This document shows, in pieces, positions 22,901 through 28,343 of a stretch of 43,579 nucleotides of DNA. This stretch comes from an uncultured bacterium. Lineage in GTDB: Bacteria; Bacillota_I; Bacilli_A; RF39; UBA660. The position numbers and the translations under genes are program-made. The notes beneath the pieces are model-generated. The model had not been told where the DNA came from and searched no databases. It worked only from the letters and a program-made list of their open reading frames with translations. Where the stretch lies: NCBI GenBank assembly GCA_905215145.1, contig CAJMOW010000005.1, positions 1 to 43,579 on the forward strand. The letters run 5' to 3'. Positions within the stretch are counted from its first letter, which is position 1; each line of letters begins with the position of its first letter.

Positions 22901-24808
22901 GCCTTTAGCAGCTGCACCTAATCCTGGAATAAATCCTACTAAATCCAAGCCTATATTGCCAGCTAAACGTCCCCAATCACCTGAATCTAGTCCATCATCA
23001 GCAATATCAGCTCCAAAATTAGCTAAGGTTCCTGCAATTCCTACTCCTCCTAATCCAGGAATCATAGATGCTATATCAGCTCCAATGGCTCCTAGTCTAG
23101 CTATATCAACTCCGGTAAATCCAGTTTCAGCTGGCTTACGTTCTCTAGCTGCTTTTTGCTCTGGTGTTAAATTAGCAGCAGAGGGCTTAGTTTCGGCAGC
23201 TTTCTTAGCAGCCTCCTCTTCCTCTATTCTTTTAAACTTAGATAGTACAGCCTGACGATCTCTCTCATACATTTCTTCATTAGCACGCTTGTTTAAGGCA
23301 TTCCAATCAATTACATTACCTTGCTGTGCTTTTAAAATCCCACCTTCTGCTTTATATTTGGGAGAATTAGCTATATTATATAGATATTCAACACGATCTT
23401 TACCAGTCTGAGTAGTAAGAGCTTCTACCCATCTAAGTTGTCTAGTTTTAGGGTTGTAAACTCTAATAAGTCCTGTGCTCGGATTATAGCTATTAGGAAT
23501 TACATATTCTCCTGAACCTAACTGCTCCAAAGCTTTACCTTTTATATCTGGATCGTTAGCATTACGTTCAGCAGCTCTTATGTAATAATCTAAGTCATTA
23601 GCTAACCTTTGAGCTGCTGTAGTTCCTGGGACTGTTTTACCAATATTTACAGAGTCATAATATCCAGAACCATCTTCTCTATGAAGAGGAACAGTTTGTG
23701 TACTTTTATTAGGATTTAAATCATAGGCACTAAAACTTAAAGACCATGGATTGTCATATCTGGATTTATACACACCTTCGAAATCATATGGAATTACTTC
23801 AGGCAGAGTAGAAATTGTGTTATAGTTTCCTATATTGGAAGCTCCTAACTGTCTTATACGTTCCTCTTCAGCAGCTTTAGCATCAGCATGTGATTTCTCT
23901 TCTTGAGCAGTATTCCTAGCGTCTACTTCTTTCTGAGAAGCTTCATCTAGTGCTCTTTGTTTATTATCAATATAAGCTTGAATTGCCTCATCAGTATATC
24001 CTTTCTGTCTAGCCTCAGCTTCCCATTGCTTTCTCAAACCGCCTCTTACATCGACTGTAGCAGTTTGCTCTTCTTGTGACCTTAACCACCTATCTAGACC
24101 TCCACCGCCCAGTTCTGCAAATGCATTGTAGTCATTGTTGTCTAAAGTTCCATTATTAATAGCCTCTACAAAGCGTTTAGATCTATTGAGAATTTCATCA
24201 GCACCAATAGTACCTTCTAGATCATAACCACTCAACATTTCTGGAGTTATACCACCAGCTATGTCTGCCATTAATTTCAATCTATCTTCCTCGCTTCTAC
24301 GATTAAAGAAATTATCATTATCTATGTCATTGCCTCCGTACCATCTCCTAGATACTTCTCCAGTGAAGTACTTATTAAAATCAAACTTCTCTTTCTTAGG
24401 AGTTGCTACTGTAGGCTTCTTATATGTATTCATGCTTTTAATATAGCTTAGAACGTAATCTCCAGCTCTATTATTAGCATTATTATCGGTATTCTTCTCT
24501 CCTCCCAGGAAATTCTTATCAAATTGTCCTGTACTACTTAATGACTTATCAGAAACGTTGAATGTACCGTCTCCATTTAATGTAACAGTTCCGTTCTTGA
24601 TTCCGTCAATAAGTCTAGAAGTGGCTGTTCTGAATGCATCAGCCTTCTTTCCAGAAAGGTTGTTATTTGTAATGTAAGTATCTACATTTCTATATAATCC
24701 AGATATTAGATCTGATTTATTGTACTTACCTACATCTTTCCATTCAAATAATTCTGGTTCTTCTGGAGATTTACCGCCACTGTTATACTTTCTAATTACT
24801 TGTGACAT
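19934..24808 (-). CDS. Giant cargo-type virion protein with hydrophobic IPGLG repeats (1624 aa)
   Basis: A modular protein. The N terminus is MSQVIRKYNSGGKSPEEPE. A coiled, Glu/Ala-rich stretch lies near 260-320. KYKAEGGILKAQQG at 484-497 is echoed by KKADGGLVIPKFQSP at 1063-1077. Residues about 565-640 hold two copies of a hydrophobic Asp-x4-IPGLG-type element (DIASMIPGLGG and DLVGFIPGLGA), which could insert in a membrane. Strongly basic, disordered segments follow at about 840-960 and 1030-1066 and could bind DNA. The C-terminal 70 residues look like coiled coil. No enzyme motif is evident. It is the first giant gene after the small 104-aa gene and a hairpin, and its end overlaps the 606-aa gene. 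Inferred role: packaged protein ejected with the genome. Confidence 0.65.
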   Translation of the reverse strand: MSQVIRKYNSGGKSPEEPELFEWKDVGKYNKSDLISGLYRNVDTYITNNNLSGKKADAFRTATSRLIDGIKNGTVTLNGDGTFNVSDKSLSSTGQFDKNFLGGEKNTDNNANNRAGDYVLSYIKSMNTYKKPTVATPKKEKFDFNKYFTGEVSRRWYGGNDIDNDNFFNRRSEEDRLKLMADIAGGITPEMLSGYDLEGTIGADEILNRSKRFVEAINNGTLDNNDYNAFAELGGGGLDRWLRSQEEQTATVDVRGGLRKQWEAEARQKGYTDEAIQAYIDNKQRALDEASQKEVDARNTAQEEKSHADAKAAEEERIRQLGASNIGNYNTISTLPEVIPYDFEGVYKSRYDNPWSLSFSAYDLNPNKSTQTVPLHREDGSGYYDSVNIGKTVPGTTAAQRLANDLDYYIRAAERNANDPDIKGKALEQLGSGEYVIPNSYNPSTGLIRVYNPKTRQLRWVEALTTQTGKDRVEYLYNIANSPKYKAEGGILKAQQGNVIDWNALNKRANEEMYERDRQAVLSKFKRIEEEEAAKKAAETKPSAANLTPEQKAARERKPAETGFTGVDIARLGAIGADIASMIPGLGGVGIAGTLANFGADIADDGLDSGDWGRLAGNIGLDLVGFIPGLGAAAKGSRVLKNVVKWAPRLLSIATAGNYGTAGIQSLQKAISTPKDLTVDDYRNIAEVIKIAIGGGRGIKRGIQSRNLKNAAKTGDYQITTNKGEKKLTANQYNEIVSHKKLADQNAALQLLLKDDDLNISKKANWRMGTNSIIRHDYDFNKTKKVMTSKGEIEVPLVYSTSEKQIAGNMQRSFPSIPRFEKVPQWYNAYKYRKLNANSPTETKPSSSRPSNAKSTALVPTGKRNEYTKENAELQGYIRHTKEKAVADASKRADVDDSKFKPSRAATNIARTREVAKNDRLSRQAVSKETQRAKNEALASWAVNQPVPKRPLAGAARTSKENAYRDIFQPIPEREYNKVWDELIKNKKDFGYEDVTPRRSIYTPPTPTEITVNPSTITDKNARYLWELVNPPKRSTAHIKRELPKKQTKPKTKKKSKDDRVTKKADGGLVIPKFQSPAAPIQRRNVRSADDLSWNNDILNSLGLKNTLGNITPANASKYNNMQGDYAKLGFGTSKPGDISLTYDPNAAAYQTTFNNLTSVNQDTMSDLVRRGRITGRGGSSDKGTQWTADGLKGDQTFLRHLGTAATTKEGMDVLRSLVPDDIDVIKNLNQGMVNFMPKLKMAGITDGKGFNIPNTPIATTGLLDETVPDVEATPQDIKTTNNSGSYKLNTKGKAVTNVLSGLRTLPEDIIALGRMVGGLRANRRAADKYKEGLKPLLVDTYENVVPITGNYLAKVSADKQASNLTSLAARPRTSDGSLQLAGELEAGNRAAQMRFQGDMADADMFNRTRTLAQQESDAAKARRTDVANRNRASMLQIDAAKKQIDSARITNNYERVISPYLAGIEGRFRQNRAAGKQFDLEQARLASATKYRPQLQALQDRYLEAQKNNDQEGMKAAMNDYYQLVDAQNQEMLAQRKKLTQMPWLFEKVNPVQAKIPFNKSGAKMNSADRIIMQRARDFNKRMLEDNKQLHKNINESKKQQADLIKHMSSLTAELIKKGMSWK

Positions 24809-24822
24809 ACTTATATAAACTA

Positions 24823-24860
24823 AGAAAGGAACATATACTTAATTATATATGCTCCTTTCT
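24823..24860 (-). terminator. Hairpin after the 104-aa gene (terminator or attenuator)
   Basis: A 14-bp near-perfect stem (AGAAAGGAGCATAT with ATATGTTCCTTTCT, one G·U pair) and a 10-base loop lie between the 104-aa and 1624-aa genes. The downstream run on the minus strand is only TTAGTTTATAT, so full intrinsic termination is uncertain. It could instead stabilise the 3' end of an abundant short transcript, or hide the start region of the 1624-aa gene. Confidence 0.5.
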
Positions 24861-24874
24861 AACTTTGTAAATGA

Positions 24875-25189
24875 TTATCTAACTCTTCTAAGTTTAGAAC
24901 CATTTCTAGCGAATGTTGGTTCCTCTTGAGGAGCTTCTCCAGGCCCCATTCCGCCTTGCATTGCTTGAACTAGTGCTTGACATACAGCCATTGCAGCTTC
25001 ACAATTCTGTGTCTGTACAGCTTGAGCTGCTACTTGAAGAATCTGTTGCATTGGGTCTTGAGCTCCACCTTCTGGTGCTCCACCTTCTACCGGTGCTCCT
25101 TCTGCTGGTGCGGCTGCTGGTGCATCTTGAGGTGCAGGAGCTGGGCCACCTTGTTGCATAAATTTAATTGATTTACTTTGAATTCTCAT
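24875..25189 (-). CDS. Small Ala/Pro/Gly/Gln-rich virion-block protein (104 aa)
   Basis: A low-complexity protein with three parts. A basic N terminus (MRIQSKSIKFMQQGG) is followed by a Pro/Ala/Glu/Gly-rich stretch at about 16-45, a short helical core with QNCEAAMAVCQALVQ at about 61-75, and a basic tail (FARNGSKLRRVR). Proteins of this make-up are familiar to me from crAss-like phage genomes, but their function is unknown to me. The KFMQQGG start resembles the KKLQGGG start of the 606-aa protein. It has its own strong-looking promoter 30-70 bases upstream and a hairpin directly behind it, which suggests it is made in larger amounts than the giant genes that follow. A small, abundant packaged or scaffold-like protein is a reasonable guess. 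The opposite strand is also open here, but only because of the repetitive composition. Confidence 0.65.
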   Translation of the reverse strand: MRIQSKSIKFMQQGGPAPAPQDAPAAAPAEGAPVEGGAPEGGAQDPMQQILQVAAQAVQTQNCEAAMAVCQALVQAMQGGMGPGEAPQEEPTFARNGSKLRRVR

Positions 25190-25200
25190 GTTAAATTACT

Positions 25201-25214
25201 GTTTAACGTTAAAC
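25201..25214. promoter_or_regulatory. Perfect 14-bp palindrome (possible operator)
   Basis: GTTTAACGTTAAAC is a perfect inverted repeat with no spacer. It lies 12 bases before the ATG of the 104-aa gene and just downstream of the predicted transcription start. That position would suit a repressor site or a short 5'-end hairpin in the mRNA. No second copy was noticed nearby. Confidence 0.35.
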
Positions 25215-25227
25215 CTTAACTGTCCTA

Positions 25228-25259
25228 CAAAGGTAGTTATAGTTAATGGAACTAACAAG
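25228..25259 (-). promoter_or_regulatory. Bacteroidales-type promoter for the cargo block
   Basis: On the minus strand a -7 element TACCTTTG (25228-25235) fits the Bacteroides consensus TAnnTTTG. It is preceded, with exactly 20 bases between, by CTTG (25256-25259), a three-of-four match to the -33 box TTTG. The start of transcription would be near 25220, about 30 bases before the 104-aa ATG. It lies directly after the stop of the free-standing endonuclease gene. If used, host polymerase with its main sigma factor transcribes the cargo and RNA polymerase genes from here. Confidence 0.6.
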
Positions 25260-26087
25260 TTAATCTTCTGTTTCTGTATCATGCAGCTCGGAGAAGCTCC
25301 ACAGATACTTATCTTCATTCTTCTTACCATAATAAGGCAATTTATGGTTACAAACTCTGCTTATTTTAGTGCTATCAAATCCTGCTTCACGTTCAGCCTG
25401 ACATCCAGATTCCCAGATCTTAACCAATTCATAATCTAAAGTGTATTGGTATACAGTTTTAGATCTAGGATTATCCTTACCAAATTTACGTACCCTAACA
25501 GGTTCTTTGTAACTAACAGCAGGTATAGACTCTATAGAGAATCCGTATTTCCACTGATAACCTCCAGCAGACTTTTGCTTACCTCTACAAACTGCTATAA
25601 TTCCTGAAGAATCTGCGCCAGTAACTTCAGAGGCTTGGGCGGCACTATCATAAGTATCTATATAGTTCCCATCCAATGAATATTGAGATACTATTCTAGC
25701 TCTAGATGCTTTTAATTTAGCTTTATGAACTTCATTCAGTTTAGTACCATATGAGGGATGATTTTTACCCCTAAGAGAATGTCCTCCTATAGTGCTATTA
25801 TAACCGTTATTATATGAATCATACAGTCCTATATAATATATTTCTAATGCATCTAATTTATCTGTTAAAGCCTTCTCCGTGTCAGCTGATGCGGTGTTTA
25901 ATATTTCATATTCAAAGGAATCCCATCCATATTTACGAATTGCTCTGTAAAATGGCTTGTCATAATCTTTATGATTCCCATTAAAGGCATTATTTCTATG
26001 TTCATATTTCCTTCTAGTCTCATTAACAGTCTGTCCTATATAACATTTACCACTAGGAGACGTATATTTATATATTACGCCAGTCAT
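25260..26087 (-). CDS. Free-standing GIY-YIG homing endonuclease
   Basis: 275 aa. The GIY-YIG nuclease domain occupies residues 1-95, with GVIY (3-6), YIG (16-18), and R25/R26 as candidates for the conserved catalytic arginine. It is followed by two NUMOD1-like DNA-binding repeats, each starting with a [VQ]YxL-D motif: SQYSLDGNYIDTYDS at about 139-153 and YQYTLDYELVKIW at about 218-230. Both are typical of phage homing endonucleases. No group I core flanks it, and both neighbours (DUF192 gene and 104-aa gene) look complete, so it is a free-standing mobile gene placed between two transcription units. It begins five bases after the DUF192 stop. Its target is probably in a related phage at or near this junction. 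Residues beyond the nuclease domain differ clearly from the MCP-intron endonuclease. Confidence 0.88.
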   Translation of the reverse strand: MTGVIYKYTSPSGKCYIGQTVNETRRKYEHRNNAFNGNHKDYDKPFYRAIRKYGWDSFEYEILNTASADTEKALTDKLDALEIYYIGLYDSYNNGYNSTIGGHSLRGKNHPSYGTKLNEVHKAKLKASRARIVSQYSLDGNYIDTYDSAAQASEVTGADSSGIIAVCRGKQKSAGGYQWKYGFSIESIPAVSYKEPVRVRKFGKDNPRSKTVYQYTLDYELVKIWESGCQAEREAGFDSTKISRVCNHKLPYYGKKNEDKYLWSFSELHDTETED

Positions 26088-26092
26088 TACAT

Positions 26093-26659
26093 TTACTCTT
26101 TATCAAGCGACACATATTCAGGTTCACGTTGGTCTTGTTGCTTTAAATATTCAAACATCTTCTTACCAAGTGCCTTATAATCTTTATCTGACTTACTTTT
26201 ACTAGCTCTTTTAGCCATCCGAATCAGAGTCTTAGTGTTCTTTCTACTGAAGATTCTCTCTCCTCCTTCTAGTTCCATTTGAGTAGAACCATCAGGAGCG
26301 ATTACTTTCATAGTAGGTACTTCATCATCATCTTCTATATCAAGTTCGTCCCCCTCACTTATTCCAGAGCCTTGATTAACTTCTAGTACTAATAGTACAT
26401 TATCCTCTTCAGCTATAGTGTCATCGTTTGGGTTGCCCTGATATATTGAGATCACTTCTAAATCCTCATCTATAAAGATAATGTCAAGAGGAATATCAGT
26501 ATCTTTCATCCAAAATCCTACAGTCTGAGGTTCATCGTAAACAAACAGCATACCCTCATCTTCAGCTAAGGACTTTCTGCCTTGTAATCCCTTAATTTTA
26601 TCTTCTTCTGATTCGGCTACTTTAACATTATATGTTCTATCACCTATCTCTATTCTCAT
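26093..26659 (-). CDS. DUF192-domain protein with C-terminal GGERIF module
   Basis: 188 aa. Residues 1-85 match the DUF192 family: KGLQGRKSLAEDEGMLFVYD, then VGFWMKDTDIPLDIIFID. The biochemical role of the family is not established. Cellular members are usually exported, but this one lacks a signal peptide. An acidic linker (about 95-115, rich in Asp/Glu) leads to LEGGERIFSRKNTKTL (131-146), a module also found in variant form in the 606-aa and 392-aa proteins here, and then a basic helix and a C terminus ending REPEYVSLDKE. The ATG overlaps the stop of the protease gene (ATGA), so the two are translationally coupled. The fusion of DUF192 to a virion-type module suggests it is attached to, or processed with, the particle. 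That is inference. Confidence 0.75.
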   Translation of the reverse strand: MRIEIGDRTYNVKVAESEEDKIKGLQGRKSLAEDEGMLFVYDEPQTVGFWMKDTDIPLDIIFIDEDLEVISIYQGNPNDDTIAEEDNVLLVLEVNQGSGISEGDELDIEDDDEVPTMKVIAPDGSTQMELEGGERIFSRKNTKTLIRMAKRASKSKSDKDYKALGKKMFEYLKQQDQREPEYVSLDKE

Positions 26660-27168
26660 TTGTTACCAATGTTTAGTGAGTCTAAATCCAAACTTGCAAA
26701 GTATAGTGCTCTATTTCCGTAGTCTATAATAGACAAAGTTCTCTCAAAGAAATCAGAGCCTATAATGCCTATAATATTATATCCCTCTATTTGAAGCTGC
26801 CTTCTTACTGATGATAAATCAGATTCCATAAATATTACATCTCCTATAGATAGTTCGCCTATAACTACATCTACTGTCATTTCCTCAGTAGAACCACCTA
26901 TTCCATGATATTGTACATCTACTGTATGACTAAATACAAACAGTTCTTGGTGTGTTCTATAATAATCTGAATCTATAAGTGATGTGTTAGCACCAGTATC
27001 TATTATAAAATAAGCAGTTTGATTACCTACTTGGCTCTTAACTACAGGTATGTTACAAGCTTCTGTATATTTATTCTCAAAATATAGTAAAGATTCTGTA
27101 TTAGTAGGTCTATTATTACACCCCACAGCTAAGAAGAGCATGATAATTAATAAAGCAATTCTTCTCAT
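26656..27168 (-). CDS. Lipoprotein with retropepsin-like aspartyl protease domain
   Basis: 170 aa. An N-terminal signal peptide (MRRIALLIIMLFLAVGC) ends in a lipobox with Cys17, predicting export and lipid attachment. The domain behind it is a single-lobe, retropepsin-like aspartic protease: FIIDTGANTSLID with catalytic D57-T58-G59, and the partner hydrophobic-Gly element IIGSDF (135-140). Such enzymes work as dimers. The residue after Cys is Asn and no acidic run follows, so periplasmic anchoring is as likely as surface display. It overlaps its neighbours by four bases on both sides (ATGA), inside the structural operon. Possible roles are maturation of virion proteins, cleavage of host envelope proteins, or superinfection exclusion; nothing in the sequence chooses among them. 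Alternatively it was captured from a Bacteroidales host, where lipoproteins of this type are common. Confidence 0.82.
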   Translation of the reverse strand: MRRIALLIIMLFLAVGCNNRPTNTESLLYFENKYTEACNIPVVKSQVGNQTAYFIIDTGANTSLIDSDYYRTHQELFVFSHTVDVQYHGIGGSTEEMTVDVVIGELSIGDVIFMESDLSSVRRQLQIEGYNIIGIIGSDFFERTLSIIDYGNRALYFASLDLDSLNIGNK

Positions 27169-28343
27169 TGAATTTCTTTTAATATTCCGGTATTGTCGAT
27201 AGTATTATTAAGTATCTCATGTACTAACAACTTACCTGCCTCAATAGCGGACTCATCATCGCCCTTCTTCATTAGCTCTTCAAGCTTATTAGTTACATCT
27301 AGGTTAAATATAATCTCATTACGTTCAATCTCTGCATGTTGTACTAACTCGCCACCATCTTCCTTACTAACTACTGGTATGCCTTTATTAGTTACATCTT
27401 TAAATTCTGGATTTACATCTTCTAAATGATGCTTATTCTTGTGTAATGCTCCCTCCGGAATTACATTAACTTTACCACCAGATTTAAATTCTGGAACAGA
27501 GGCTTTAGTTTTATTAAGGATAGAGTTAGCCCATTGTAATTCTTTATCCAAAATCTTTATTCCGTTTCTACCTATAGCCATACTTCTATATCCGCCATTT
27601 AAAGCTATCTGATTTCTAAGTCCTATGCCACTGTAGTTAGATGCTGCAAATGCGTCTTGTGCTTCTTCATTAATATCGGCAACTAAATTCTGCTGTCTCT
27701 TAGCTTCAGATATTTGAGCATTGGCTTTCTTTCTGGCTCTATTACTAAATAATCCATACTTCTTACCACTCTTAGTAAGAGCATCGTCTACCTTAGCTAA
27801 AGACCCTCCGTAAGCAGAACCTTGCTGTTCCCAAGTCTCATTATCTTTATTAATAGTATTAGCTCTTTTACCAAAGGCACTATTTATAATGCCCAATCCG
27901 GTTAAATTACCTAATGTAGAACTAAATATAGAATCTTGAGTTGTCATTCCATCAGTACCACCAGTAATGGCATTAATTCCATCTGATACTAAACCTCCAA
28001 CTTTCATTGCTCCTCCTATCACAGGATTAATTTGCATAGCCATGTTAGCAGCAGCGTCATATGCATTATCTATACCTCTAGTAATAGATCCTTTAGGACC
28101 TTGATAAGCATTATTCTCAGGCATAAATGATCTTACTACGTCAGCTACTTGACTAGCAACATTTACGGTACTACCTATATTGGACTTATTAAAGATGCCA
28201 TTTCTAGATCTTCCTCCAGAAGGATTTAACGTATTAATAGGAGGCATCGGTGGTAATGGACTGAAACTAGAACCTCCATTCTGTATAGGAGCAAGCAAAC
28301 CTGCCTGCCCCTTCAGAATTCTTCTTTTATAAGTGTTATGCAT
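27165..28343 (-). CDS. Conserved crassvirus virion-block protein (392 aa)
   Basis: The N terminus is KRRILKGQAGLLAPIQNGG, followed by a Pro/Ser/Gly-rich linker. Residues about 55-150 are Ala/Gly-rich and moderately hydrophobic (ANMAMQINPVIGGAMKVGG), which may form amphipathic helices. Residues about 190-235 are charged and helical. Residues 285-360 hold FKSGGKVNVIPEG, HKNKHHLED and KEDGGELVQHAEIERNEIIF (G330-G331-E332). The last of these is the same element as the GEDGPEL…RGDRVL motif of the 606-aa protein. No catalytic motif is visible. Its ATG overlaps the stop of the 1593-aa tail gene, and its stop overlaps the protease start. I regard it as a virion or ejection protein, with no specific function assigned. 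Confidence 0.6.
   Translation of the reverse strand: MHNTYKRRILKGQAGLLAPIQNGGSSFSPLPPMPPINTLNPSGGRSRNGIFNKSNIGSTVNVASQVADVVRSFMPENNAYQGPKGSITRGIDNAYDAAANMAMQINPVIGGAMKVGGLVSDGINAITGGTDGMTTQDSIFSSTLGNLTGLGIINSAFGKRANTINKDNETWEQQGSAYGGSLAKVDDALTKSGKKYGLFSNRARKKANAQISEAKRQQNLVADINEEAQDAFAASNYSGIGLRNQIALNGGYRSMAIGRNGIKILDKELQWANSILNKTKASVPEFKSGGKVNVIPEGALHKNKHHLEDVNPEFKDVTNKGIPVVSKEDGGELVQHAEIERNEIIFNLDVTNKLEELMKKGDDESAIEAGKLLVHEILNNTIDNTGILKEIQ

Noticed and set aside
24913..25171. Open frames on the plus strand opposite the 104-aa gene
   Set aside because: They result from repetitive Ala/Pro/Gly codons on the other strand, and all other genes lie on the minus strand.
25190..26092. The free-standing GIY-YIG gene as part of a third group I intron
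   Set aside because: No P4-P6 or P7 core sequence flanks it, and the neighbouring genes look complete at both ends.
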